43,538 nt of DNA from assembly GCA_964399235.1 (NCBI GenBank), contig CAYNQC010000005.1, positions 1 through 43,538 of the forward strand, in the 5' to 3' direction. Source of the stretch: DASPPK01 sp964399235 (lineage in GTDB: Archaea; Thermoproteota; Bathyarchaeia; Bathyarchaeales; Bathycorpusculaceae). Below the pieces are notes generated by a model. That model had not been told where the DNA came from. It saw nothing but the letters and a program-made list of their open reading frames with translations, and did not search any database. This document shows positions 23,518 through 31,321 of this stretch, piece by piece. The translations under genes and the position numbers were made by a program. How positions within the stretch are numbered: the first letter of the stretch is position 1; each line of letters starts with the position of its first letter.

Positions 23518-24540
23518 GTGAGAGCCGAAGCGATTGTTGAACTGGCGGGGATGATGGGTTCGGACACGAAGGCGCGGAAGACCTATGTCGCCATGCAGTG
23601 CCCCTTCGCCCCGTTCTATCACGAGAAGGGGACGGACAACACCCCGAGCCTGAACGTGTTCGTGGCGGATGGGGGGCTCTCTGGGTGGAAGTGCTGGTCC
23701 TGCAACCAGCACGGGACGCTCTCCGGCATGGTCATCCGGTGGGCGATCTTGACGAAAAAGGACGCGGGGCCTCTTCTGGATCTGGTCAACAAGGAGGAGA
23801 ACTCCGTCGATGCCATTTGCGGCAGGCTGGATCGGAAGTGGGATGAGAAGTGGGGGGAACGGGACGCTGCTGCCGTCAAGGACAAGGAGTTTGACATCTT
23901 CAGCGAGGAGGAGCTGGCTCCGTTCCTGGGGAGGGTTCCGAAGTACATCGTCGACCGGGGGTACAGCATCGAGACGTGCAAGGCGTGGCAGCTGGGGTAC
24001 GACAAGGAGTGGAGGGCCGATGGGGTCACGCGCCCCAGAGTTACGATTCCCATTCGTCGTCGGGACGGGAAACTGGTGGGCCTGACCGGCAGAGCGATCG
24101 ACGACCTCAAGGAGGGGAAGTATTGGAACTACTGGAACTTCCCCAAAAGCCGCTACCTGTTCGGGGAGAACATGGTTCTGGCGCGGGAGGCCGCGATCAA
24201 GGCGGCGGAAGGGGACAAGTACGAGCCCTTGTCAGGCCTCTCCATGGTGGAGGGCTACCTCGACGCGATCAAGTGGTGGGAGTACGAGATCCCCACGGTC
24301 GCCATCATGGGGTCCGCCCCGAGCAAGGAGCAGTACGAGATGCTCAAGGAGTACGGGCGGATCTACATCGCCCTGGACGCGGATGCCGGGGGCGAGTCGG
24401 GGGTATCGGACATCCTCAAGACGCTGCGGGATCGCCTTCCCCTGTTCCGGGTCAGGTTCCCCGGAGGCAAGACCGATCCGAAGCAATGCACGAGGGAGGA
24501 GGCGTGGGCGTCGCTCGAAATGGCTAAAAGAATCTCTTGA
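23518..24540 (+). CDS. DnaG-like DNA primase
   Basis: A 340-aa primase. The N-terminal zinc finger has C28, H35, C59 and C62 (CPFAPFYHE and KCWSCNQHGT), the CHC2 type. The TOPRIM domain has the VEGYLDAIKWWE glutamate and the LDADAGG DxD motif. It makes RNA primers for the lagging strand. GTG at 23518 is seven bases after AAAGGGG; a TTG at 23512 lies too close. It is shorter than cellular DnaG (about 580 aa), with no room for the helicase-binding domain, as in other phage primases. Confidence 0.9.
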   Translation: MRAEAIVELAGMMGSDTKARKTYVAMQCPFAPFYHEKGTDNTPSLNVFVADGGLSGWKCWSCNQHGTLSGMVIRWAILTKKDAGPLLDLVNKEENSVDAICGRLDRKWDEKWGERDAAAVKDKEFDIFSEEELAPFLGRVPKYIVDRGYSIETCKAWQLGYDKEWRADGVTRPRVTIPIRRRDGKLVGLTGRAIDDLKEGKYWNYWNFPKSRYLFGENMVLAREAAIKAAEGDKYEPLSGLSMVEGYLDAIKWWEYEIPTVAIMGSAPSKEQYEMLKEYGRIYIALDADAGGESGVSDILKTLRDRLPLFRVRFPGGKTDPKQCTREEAWASLEMAKRIS

Positions 24541-24558
24541 AAAAAACCAGAAAAGCCC

Positions 24559-24586
24559 TTGACAAAATCTATAAACGATTTATAGC
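24559..24586 (+). promoter_or_regulatory. Sigma70-like promoter, copy 7
   Basis: TTGACA (24559-24564), 16 bp, TATAGC (24581-24586), then ATAGAGTAGG. The spacer resembles copies 1 and 4. It gives a leader of about 100 nt before the SSB-like gene. Confidence 0.88.
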
Positions 24587-24610
24587 ATAGAGTAGGAAAA
24601 CAAGAGGGAA

Positions 24611-24684
24611 AGGAGGTGCCATGGCGTAAGGCGAAAAAGAAACCGGGCATGAGAAGTTCTGAAGAAATTCTGAAGGTTTTGTGA
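24611..24684 (+). promoter_or_regulatory. SSB leader with a two-codon ORF and A-rich segment
   Basis: The leader has an excellent AAGGAGG followed by ATG GCG TAA (24621-24629), encoding only Met-Ala. After an A-rich stretch comes a second short frame (24649-24684, 11 codons) containing the direct repeat TTCTGAAG twice, 11 bp apart. The real gene starts at 24697 with a weaker site. This arrangement suggests translational control, as for T4 gp32, but is not proof of it. Confidence 0.45.
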
Positions 24685-24696
24685 AGGGTTGTACCA

Positions 24697-25464
24697 ATGG
24701 CAGAGCCAAGCTGGTTTGACACCGGGAAGGGCGCGGTGGACCGCGCCAATCAGAAGAGCTCCGGGTTCGCGGCCTCTCGCCGGTTCTACATGAAGACGGG
24801 TTCCGAGGCGGCGATCATCTTTCTCGACGGGGACAACACCGACGCCGAGCCCATCGGGTCCTTCCGGGAGCACGCCTACGTGACGAAGGACGGCAAGTGG
24901 CCGAACTTCTGCACCTGCCCCGGCCCCAAGGACTGCACCACCTTCTGCAAGGGGGGCATCCGGCCCTACGACGGCTGGCCGTTCACCATCATCCAGGTCA
25001 GCCCCGTGTACAAGGACCGGGACGGCAAGGAGCACTTCAACGAGAGGAAGCTCCTGATCTCCAAGAAGGAGGCCATGCAGAAGATCCTCCGGCACCTGTC
25101 CCACCGGAAGGGGCTGGTCGGGACGGTCTGGAACATCTTCCGTTCCAGTGATCGCTCCTACACCATCGGGGACGACTGGCAGTTCGACCGGAAGATCGGC
25201 GGGGACGTCCAGATGCCCCCGCAGGCGAGGCGCGAGCTGATTTCCAAGGAGCTCAGCCTTCCCCCGGAGGGGGTCCTGCCTCTCGTCTACCGCGAGATCC
25301 TGAAGCCCAAGGACGAGAACGACCTGGTGTTCGAGGGGGTCGACATCGAGGCCACGAAGAGGAAGAATTCCTGGACGAGCGACCGCAACGGGCAGGGCGG
25401 CGGGCAGGCCGCACGCGGCGGCCCCGCGAAGGGATCCGACGCCGGTGCCGAGGTGAAGTATTAA
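24697..25464 (+). CDS. Probable ssDNA-binding protein
   Basis: A 255-aa protein. A core of about 190 residues with beta strands and basic patches contains a cysteine cluster FCTCPGPKDCTTFC (C72, C74, C80, C84), suited to one zinc. The segment IRPYDGWPFTIIQVSPVYKD and the Lys/Arg-rich middle resemble phage gp32-like SSBs. The C-terminal 35 residues are Gly/Asp/Lys-rich and disordered, as in SSB tails, although not strongly acidic. It stands with its own promoter between primase and polymerase. A different nucleic-acid-binding role is possible. The ATG follows GAAGGG by nine bases. Confidence 0.65.
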   Translation: MAEPSWFDTGKGAVDRANQKSSGFAASRRFYMKTGSEAAIIFLDGDNTDAEPIGSFREHAYVTKDGKWPNFCTCPGPKDCTTFCKGGIRPYDGWPFTIIQVSPVYKDRDGKEHFNERKLLISKKEAMQKILRHLSHRKGLVGTVWNIFRSSDRSYTIGDDWQFDRKIGGDVQMPPQARRELISKELSLPPEGVLPLVYREILKPKDENDLVFEGVDIEATKRKNSWTSDRNGQGGGQAARGGPAKGSDAGAEVKY

Positions 25465-25512
25465 GGAGAAGGTCGGGTGGGGAGGGGTCTGGATCGGCCC
25501 CTCCCCATTTCT

Positions 25513-25589
25513 GGGCGTGTAGCTCAGCTGGTTAGAGCGCTTGCCTGATAAGCAAGAGGTCGGCGGTTCGAGTCCGCCTTCGCCCACCA
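25513..25589 (+). tRNA. tRNA-Ile (GAT)
   Basis: Cloverleaf with anticodon stem CTTGC/GCAAG and loop CTGATAA (anticodon GAT), T arm GGCGG-TTCGAGT-CCGCC and encoded CCA. The acceptor GGGCGTG/TTCGCCC has one T-T mismatch and one G-T pair. Confidence 0.93.
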
Positions 25590-25721
25590 GGGAGAGGAAG
25601 TGGGTGCCCCTGGTGCCTCCACCCCGCATCCCGGCGATACGCGATCGACCGTGGGTGAGCAGAAAAATCAGGCGGCGAGGCTGGTAACAGCTCCGTCGAG
25701 GGCTTGGGTGGCCTCTCTTTG

Positions 25722-25797
25722 GCGGGAGTAGCTCAGTTGGTAGAGCGCGATCTTTCCAAGCTCGATGTCGTGGGTTCGACTCCCATCTCCCGTTCCA
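25722..25797 (+). tRNA. tRNA-Gly (TCC)
   Basis: Acceptor GCGGGAG/CTCCCGT, D arm GCTC/GAGC, loop TTTCCAA (anticodon TCC), T arm GTGGG-TTCGACT-CCCAT, encoded CCA. The anticodon stem CGATC/GCTCG has one T-C mismatch. Confidence 0.92.
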
Positions 25798-25861
25798 CTG
25801 GGAGGAGATGCTGCCGGGCAACGTGATGGTTCGCCATCCCGGCCCGGAGAGCGCCTCCCGC

Positions 25862-25936
25862 GCCACCCTGGCTCAACGGTAGAGCGACGCTTTCGTAAAG
25901 CGTAGGTTGTCGGTTCGATTCCGGCGGGTGGCTCCA
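25862..25936 (+). tRNA. tRNA-Thr (CGT)
   Basis: Perfect acceptor GCCACCC/GGGTGGC and perfect anticodon stem ACGCT/AGCGT with loop TTCGTAA (CGT). Encoded CCA. The next tRNA begins at the following base. Confidence 0.95.
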
Positions 25937-26008
25937 GCCGCCTTAGCTCAAAGGCAGAGCGACGGTTTTGTAAACCGTAGGTTGTCGGTTCAAGTCCGAC
26001 AGGTGGCT
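25937..26008 (+). tRNA. tRNA-Thr (TGT)
   Basis: Acceptor GCCGCCT/AGGTGGC with one G-T pair, anticodon stem ACGGT/ACCGT and loop TTTGTAA (TGT), T arm GTCGG/CCGAC. The 3' end reads TCA instead of CCA, so CCA must be completed after trimming. It abuts the Thr-CGT gene and looks like a duplicate of it. Confidence 0.94.
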
Positions 26009-26017
26009 TCAAAGTGT

Positions 26018-26093
26018 GGCGGGGTAGTTCAGCTGGTAGAATGCCGGGCTCATAACCCGGAGATCGCGAGTTCGAGTCTCGCCCCCGCTCCCA
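26018..26093 (+). tRNA. tRNA-Met (CAT)
   Basis: Acceptor GGCGGGG/CCCCGCT, anticodon stem CCGGG/CCCGG with loop CTCATAA (CAT), T arm GCGAG-TTCGAGT-CTCGC, encoded CCA. The three G-C pairs next to the anticodon loop occur in initiator tRNAs, but the D arm and the wobble first pair are not typical of one. A CAT anticodon could also be an Ile2 type. Elongator Met is the default call. Confidence 0.9.
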
Positions 26094-26094
26094 C

Positions 26095-28263
26095 ATGCCC
26101 AAGACTGACAAGAAGATCAAGGCCGAGGCGCGGCTCTACAACCTGTTCCGGGGGGCTCAGGAGGGCCTTACGGACCAGGAGAAGACGATCCTGTCGACGT
26201 TGGAAAGCATCCAGGGGGTGAAGACGGCGGCGGATGCCCCCAAGGGGAATGGCGTGAAGAGAGCGGACCTCGATGCAGCGGTGGCCGCGCTCAAGGGGAC
26301 GGATACCTTCGCTCTTGACCTTGAGACCCAGAGCACGACGACCGAGCAGGACGACGCGACGAACCCCAGGAAGAACCGGCTCGAAGGGGTGTCTCTCGCG
26401 GTGGGGATGAGGCCGAACGAGTCCTGGTGGTTCCCGTTCATGAACGTGGCCCCCGAGGAAACCTTCTCCCAGGTCCAGGTCTTCCGCGCCCTCGAACCCA
26501 TCCTCCTCGATCCCACCAAGATCTTCGTCGGGTCTAATACCAAGTTTGACCTGGAGTGCTTGCGGGTTCAGGGCATCGAGGTCAAGAACAAGATCGTCGA
26601 CACGGTCGTTTCCGACTGGCTTCTTGACGAGAACCAGAAGCGGCACGGCCTGAAGGAGATTGTGGAGAGGGACCTTGGGATCAAGCTGGAGAAGTACGGT
26701 TCGGCCAAGGCGGCGCAGGGGGGGATCTCGGACGAAGGGCGCAAACGGTTTGCGGAATATGCGACCAACGACGCCCGCTACGTCCTCAAGGTGTGGAAGG
26801 ACCTCCACCTGAAGGAGCTCAGCAAGGATCCCAAGTGCAAGGACAACCCCAAGATGGTCCCCCGTCTTCTTCGGCTCTTCCACGACGTCGAAATGGAAAT
26901 CGTTGAGATCCTGGTGGAAGCGGAGTTGACGGGTGTCCGGATCGACATGGTGTACCTCGACGCCCTGGAAAAGCGCATGACCGATGAGGCAGATCAGGCG
27001 AAGCAGGCCGCGATCAAGATCTACGGGCAGGAATTCGACATCGGGAGCCCCACGGTGGTTTCCGAGATTCTATTCGGCATTCCTTCCGACGAGGCCCTCG
27101 CCGAGGTCGTCGCCGACAAGGCAGCCAAGACGGGGAAGTCGGCAAAGGACATCCTGGTGAAGATGACGGACCGGGGGAACCTTTTCGGAGGCCCCCCGAA
27201 GGGTCTTCTTCTTCCCCCGGTCGACATGAAGGGGATGCCTCTGTCCCCTGGCAAGAACGGGCTCTACTCGACGGACGACGAGATTCTCGGCAAGTTGAAG
27301 GGGGCGCATCCGATCGTCGAGAAGATCCTTGATTACCGATGGGCGACCAAGACCATCAACACCTATGTGGATTCGTACAGGGTGCTCATCGAGGATGATG
27401 GACGGGTCCATCCCGACTTCAAGCAGGCTGGAACCATAGCCTTTAGATTCGCGTGTAAGAAGCCCAATCTCCAGCAGATCCCCAAGGAGAAGGGGCTCGT
27501 CAAGCCGATGTTCATTCCTGCCGATGGGCACTCCTTCGTGTGCGGCGACTTCAACCAGCTCCAGTTTCGTTTGATCGGCCACTTCGCCAAGCGGGTTCTC
27601 AAGAAGTCGGTGATCCACGAGGCGTACCTGGCGGGGAAGGATCTTCACACCAAGACCAAGGATGACATGAAACTCCCTGATCGCACGGCGGCGAAGGTTG
27701 TGAATTTCGCTTTTCTCTTCGGGCGCGGGGCGGATTCCCTTTCCGAGAAGGACAACATCCCCTTCCCCATGGCGAAGGGGTACTACGAGGGGTTTCACAA
27801 GAATTATCCCGAGGTCAAGAAGATGGCTACGTGGGCCAGGCAGTGCATCTGCGATCAGGGGTACATCGAATCCCTGACCGGCAGGCGCAGAAGGTTCATG
27901 CAGCACAAGGGGAAGGATCAATTCCTCCGAAGGAAGAAGGGGGAAAAGGACGACGGCCTGTGGTGGGACGGCTGGAAGGCGTGGAATTCCGTTATCCAGA
28001 TGGCCGAGTCCGACCTGGTGCGGATTTCCATGAGGAACATCTTCAGGGAGATCAAGGAGCGGAGGAAGACCGACCCCCGGTGGAACACGGTCAAGATTTT
28101 GATTCAGATCCACGACGAGCTGGTGATCGAGACCCCGACCGAGATCGTCGAGGAGGTCGCCAAGATGGCAAAGGAGAAGGCGGAGACCGCGCTCACCCTG
28201 GAAGTGCCGATTATTTTCGAGATTGGAATCAGTTCCAAGAACTGGGAAGAAGCCAAGAAATGA
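26095..28263 (+). CDS. Family A DNA polymerase with 3'-5' exonuclease
   Basis: A 722-aa replicative polymerase. Exonuclease residues are D75/E77 (FALDLET), D152 (NTKFDLE) and Y222/D226 (YATND). Polymerase motif A is DFNQLQFR (D485), motif B RTAAKVVNFAFLFG (R530, K534, F538), motif C HDE (673-675). There is no 5'-3' exonuclease domain, as in T7-type phage enzymes. In motif A the residue matching E. coli Pol I E710 is Gln (Q490), and the O-helix Tyr766 equivalent is Phe (F542). The ATG lies two bases after the tRNA-Met CCA, with no ribosome site; codon use is normal from the first codon. GTG at 26254 with AAGGGG is a possible internal start. Confidence 0.93.
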   Translation: MPKTDKKIKAEARLYNLFRGAQEGLTDQEKTILSTLESIQGVKTAADAPKGNGVKRADLDAAVAALKGTDTFALDLETQSTTTEQDDATNPRKNRLEGVSLAVGMRPNESWWFPFMNVAPEETFSQVQVFRALEPILLDPTKIFVGSNTKFDLECLRVQGIEVKNKIVDTVVSDWLLDENQKRHGLKEIVERDLGIKLEKYGSAKAAQGGISDEGRKRFAEYATNDARYVLKVWKDLHLKELSKDPKCKDNPKMVPRLLRLFHDVEMEIVEILVEAELTGVRIDMVYLDALEKRMTDEADQAKQAAIKIYGQEFDIGSPTVVSEILFGIPSDEALAEVVADKAAKTGKSAKDILVKMTDRGNLFGGPPKGLLLPPVDMKGMPLSPGKNGLYSTDDEILGKLKGAHPIVEKILDYRWATKTINTYVDSYRVLIEDDGRVHPDFKQAGTIAFRFACKKPNLQQIPKEKGLVKPMFIPADGHSFVCGDFNQLQFRLIGHFAKRVLKKSVIHEAYLAGKDLHTKTKDDMKLPDRTAAKVVNFAFLFGRGADSLSEKDNIPFPMAKGYYEGFHKNYPEVKKMATWARQCICDQGYIESLTGRRRRFMQHKGKDQFLRRKKGEKDDGLWWDGWKAWNSVIQMAESDLVRISMRNIFREIKERRKTDPRWNTVKILIQIHDELVIETPTEIVEEVAKMAKEKAETALTLEVPIIFEIGISSKNWEEAKK

Positions 28264-28838
28264 GCGAGCCCCAAGTAAACCCGGAACACGACCCGAAGAA
28301 CCCGGTCCAGGCGGCGGCGAACCTGGGCATGATTCCCGAGCCTTCCGAGGAGTTCCTCGATGCCTTCCGGGAAGGCAGCTCGGGGATGATTGTCGAGTGC
28401 GACTTCTGCGGGCGGGTGTACTTCGCAACGCAGGACAGCGGCGACTACGGAGAGGGGGAGCTGGAGAACCTTCGAGCGCAGGCAGAAAAGGAGCCCGACA
28501 AGTACATCGAGGTGGACTACTTCACGACCAGAATCATCGTCGACGGGAAGGGCTACGCCGAGGATTGCAAGTGCCATAAGATCCGCCGGTACGAGGATTG
28601 GATCTGGGCGAATCGCGGGTCGATCATGAAGTACCTTCGGGCCAGGATCGAGAAGCGATTCAAGGAAGCGGATGAAGAGATCAAGGCGATGCGGGTTCAC
28701 ATGGCGATCATCAAGGGGGCGGAAGGGGCGGAGGAGTCGGAGCGCGAGATCCTTCGGAAGCTTCTGAACAAGTACCCAGATGAGAATGGGGTCTACAGCC
28801 TTCACGATCATTCCAGCGGGAAAGATGAATTCGGGTAG
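28260..28838 (+). CDS. Unknown protein with cysteine pairs
   Basis: A 192-aa protein; its ATG overlaps the polymerase stop. CDFCG near residue 43 and CKC near residue 100 could form one zinc site around a beta-rich domain. The C-terminal half is a long charged helix. It is probably co-translated with the polymerase. Function unknown. Confidence 0.66.
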   Translation: MSEPQVNPEHDPKNPVQAAANLGMIPEPSEEFLDAFREGSSGMIVECDFCGRVYFATQDSGDYGEGELENLRAQAEKEPDKYIEVDYFTTRIIVDGKGYAEDCKCHKIRRYEDWIWANRGSIMKYLRARIEKRFKEADEEIKAMRVHMAIIKGAEGAEESEREILRKLLNKYPDENGVYSLHDHSSGKDEFG

Positions 28839-28846
28839 AATCCTCC

Positions 28847-28874
28847 TTGACAAAATCAAGGAAGCACATATACT
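28847..28874 (+). promoter_or_regulatory. Sigma70-like promoter, copy 8
   Basis: TTGACA (28847-28852), 16 bp, TATACT (28869-28874), then ATAGGATAGG. It drives the UvsW-like helicase. Confidence 0.9.
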
Positions 28875-28902
28875 ATAGGATAGGCTTTTGGAAGGAGAAG
28901 GC

Positions 28903-30342
28903 GTGGAACTGGGATCGATGTTCCGTCTCTCGCTGTCCGACTTGGAACCGGCCCTGCTGAGGGGGATCAAGAAGGACCTGACCGTCCGCCAGCGGGGAGG
29001 GGAGAAGTACGGGTTCGGGAAGGGGCAAACGGTCACTCTCTTTCACGAGCACGACGGGATGATCGAGATCCCCCGTTGGTACGCCCTCCGGGAGATTTCG
29101 CCCAGAGGCTTCGAGGACACGACCTCGGAAGGTCAACCTGCTCTGTTCGATTTCATCCGGCCTTTGCGCCCCAACCAGGAGCCCGTCATCAGGGACTTCT
29201 TTTCCAAGATCGGGAAGCGGGGTTCCGAGAACGGAGGGATCGTCTCCGCGCCGTGCGGATCGGGCAAGACCGTGATGGCGCTCAAGATCCTTTCGGAGAT
29301 GAAGCGGACGGCCATCGTTCTCGTCCATGCCGAGTTCCTGGTGAAGCAGTGGAAGGAAGCCATTCTGGGCAGCACCGGCGTTACCCCTCCCCTCCTTCCG
29401 TTCACGAATCTCAAGCCGGAGGATGTGGGGATCATCCAGCAGGACGACTGCGAGTGGCAGGGGAAGAAGATCGTCCTGGCGATGGTGGAGACGCTGATCA
29501 ACCGGGAGTACGCCCCCGACTTCTACCGCTACTTCGGGGTTGCCGTCCTCGACGAGGTCCACCGGCATTCTGCGGCCAAGTGGCATCAGGCTATGACGAA
29601 GTTCCCCGCCAAGTTCAGGGTGGGGCTCTCTGCAACTCCTTCTCGAAGCGACGGGCTTTGGAACGTGGTCAGGTATCACGTCGGGAACGTCATCGCGCAG
29701 GGGGACGAGTCGGAGAAGGCCACGGTTTGGGTGGTCCCCACGGGGGTTCATGTCCACGATGAGTTCTACAAGAAAACCGATGCGAACGGGGAGGAGACGG
29801 ACAACATCATGCTGGCCCGTCTTCTCAAGGTGCTGTGCAAGAGCGACTTCCGAAACCGCTTGATCGCGGACGAAGTGTTCAAGGCGGTACAGGCCGGGCG
29901 CAGGGTCCTGGTCCTCTCGGACCGGCTGGCTCACCTTGACGAGATCGAGAATCTCTACAAGGAGCACCTGCCCGCCGAGGAGAGGATGGCGGCGGAGATG
30001 GCAGGGGATACAGAGATTCTCAAGATCGGGAGGTACGTCGGCGGGATCTCCGGCGAGGAATTGGAAAGGGCCAAGAACTGCGTCCTCCTGTTCGGGACGT
30101 ATCAGTACGCCAAGGAAGGTCTCGACGATCCGATGCTGGACACGCTGTTCTTGACGACCCCGAAGGGCGACGTGACCCAAGCGGTGGGCCGCATCCTTCG
30201 CGTGGCCGAGGGTAAGAAGCCCCCGCTCGTCGTGGACTTCCTGGATGAGAAGACGGATGCCTGCAACGAGTTCTTCGAGAGAAGGATGCGGCGGTATTCC
30301 TCGAAGAATTACGACGTGAAAAAAATTAAAAAGGGGGCTTGA
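28903..30342 (+). CDS. SF2 helicase, UvsW-like
   Basis: A 479-aa superfamily 2 helicase: motif I APCGSGKT (116-123), motif Ia LVHAEFLVKQW, motif II DEVH (from D217), motif III SATPSR (from S243), motif VI QAVGRILR (from Q426). The RPNQEPVIRDF Q-like region precedes motif I. This is the UvsW/RadD-like type used by phages for branch migration, fork regression and unwinding R-loops. GTG at 28903 follows GAAGGAG by five bases; a TTG at 28888 precedes that site. The gene is alone between promoters 8 and 9. Confidence 0.88.
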   Translation: MELGSMFRLSLSDLEPALLRGIKKDLTVRQRGGEKYGFGKGQTVTLFHEHDGMIEIPRWYALREISPRGFEDTTSEGQPALFDFIRPLRPNQEPVIRDFFSKIGKRGSENGGIVSAPCGSGKTVMALKILSEMKRTAIVLVHAEFLVKQWKEAILGSTGVTPPLLPFTNLKPEDVGIIQQDDCEWQGKKIVLAMVETLINREYAPDFYRYFGVAVLDEVHRHSAAKWHQAMTKFPAKFRVGLSATPSRSDGLWNVVRYHVGNVIAQGDESEKATVWVVPTGVHVHDEFYKKTDANGEETDNIMLARLLKVLCKSDFRNRLIADEVFKAVQAGRRVLVLSDRLAHLDEIENLYKEHLPAEERMAAEMAGDTEILKIGRYVGGISGEELERAKNCVLLFGTYQYAKEGLDDPMLDTLFLTTPKGDVTQAVGRILRVAEGKKPPLVVDFLDEKTDACNEFFERRMRRYSSKNYDVKKIKKGA

Positions 30343-30366
30343 CAAAAGGGCGAAATACAATATAGT
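30339..30366 (+). promoter_or_regulatory. Sigma70-like promoter, copy 9
   Basis: TTGACA (30339-30344, overlapping the preceding stop), 16 bp, TATAGT (30361-30366), then GGAAATAGG. It drives the recombination operon. Confidence 0.88.
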
Positions 30367-30405
30367 GGAAATAGGAATAGACAGCGCAGGGGATGGAGGA
30401 AAACG

Positions 30406-30876
30406 ATGGGGGATTCTGAGAACAAGGTCGGGGTGTACAACCAGATGTACTACGTCACCCACAAGGAGGATCTCAGCAAGAAGCGGGCGAAGCTCTACGC
30501 CGAGAACTTGGATTACCGCAAGAAGGCTCGGGAACGAGCCATGGCGCGGTATCGCCAGGAGCGGGAGAATCGGCCTGGGAAGGCCGGTCGTGGCTACAAC
30601 ATCCCGAAGGTGGTTCCCATCGACGGGGAGGATGTCCGCGTCCACTGCGTGAAGGAGTTCGCGGATCAAATCGGGCGCAGGGTTCAGACGATTCGTTCCT
30701 GGGAGGCCAAGGGGGTCATCCCTCCTCCTACGGTCGTGGACGATAGGGGCCGCCGGTGGTACAGCGAGAAGCACATGGCCGCCGTGGAAAAGGCCCAGGA
30801 CAAATTTATCGAGAAGAACGCCGTGAGCCTTGAGGATTTCAAGGCGATGGTGGAGAAGGAGTTCGGAAGGAAGTAA
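30406..30876 (+). CDS. MerR-like DNA-binding protein
   Basis: A 156-aa protein. The N-terminal 60 residues are very basic and helical (KKARERAMARYRQERENR). Residues about 80-125 match a MerR/excisionase-type winged helix: VKEFADQIGRRVQTIRSWEA, KGVIPPP, then RRWYSEKHMAAV. Such domains bind promoter or recombination-site DNA. It is first in the recA-like operon and might regulate it. The ATG follows GGAGG. Confidence 0.72.
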   Translation: MGDSENKVGVYNQMYYVTHKEDLSKKRAKLYAENLDYRKKARERAMARYRQERENRPGKAGRGYNIPKVVPIDGEDVRVHCVKEFADQIGRRVQTIRSWEAKGVIPPPTVVDDRGRRWYSEKHMAAVEKAQDKFIEKNAVSLEDFKAMVEKEFGRK

Positions 30877-30886
30877 GGAGCAGCGC

Positions 30887-31321
30887 ATGGCCGGAAAACC
30901 GAATGGGCACGAGAAAAAGGTCGGGGAGATGATGGAGAAGGCGGGAGGGGCCGGAACCGACAACGGGTTCGTTTGGGTCGTCTCCACGAAGGATCGGCTC
31001 CTGGGCGGAGGGGAACGGGAAACCGTTTCCGAGAAGACCGACGAGAAGATGATTCGCGTCGGCGTGTTCCAGACGGCCCCGGCTCGGGTGAACATCAACA
31101 AGGGGTTGACGCTCAACCTGGGGAACTACGAGAGCGCCAGGGTTTCGGTGGGCTTCGAGATGCCCTGTTACGTCGAAGAGGTCAAGGAGGTCACCGAGGT
31201 CGTGAACCAGATGGTCGAGGACCGTCTCCAGGCCGAGGTCGTCGAGGTGCGAGGCAAGGACATCAGGCCGGGCTTCGAGGCCAAGCGGCTGGGAGCCCAG
31301 GATGCGGGAGGCCCGAAGTGA
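30887..31321 (+). CDS. Unknown protein upstream of the recombinase
   Basis: A 144-aa protein behind AAGGAG. The N-terminal 60 residues are polar. The C-terminal half holds NKGLTLNLGNYESARVSVGF and a helix VEEVKEVTEVVNQMVEDRL, a combination I associate with hypothetical proteins near phage recombination or SSB genes. It overlaps the recombinase start as GTGA. Function unknown. Confidence 0.68.
   Translation: MAGKPNGHEKKVGEMMEKAGGAGTDNGFVWVVSTKDRLLGGGERETVSEKTDEKMIRVGVFQTAPARVNINKGLTLNLGNYESARVSVGFEMPCYVEEVKEVTEVVNQMVEDRLQAEVVEVRGKDIRPGFEAKRLGAQDAGGPK

Noticed and set aside
26254..28263. GTG at 26254 as the main polymerase start
   Set aside because: It has a better ribosome site, but the 53 upstream codons show normal coding bias, so the ATG at 26095 is kept as the likelier start.
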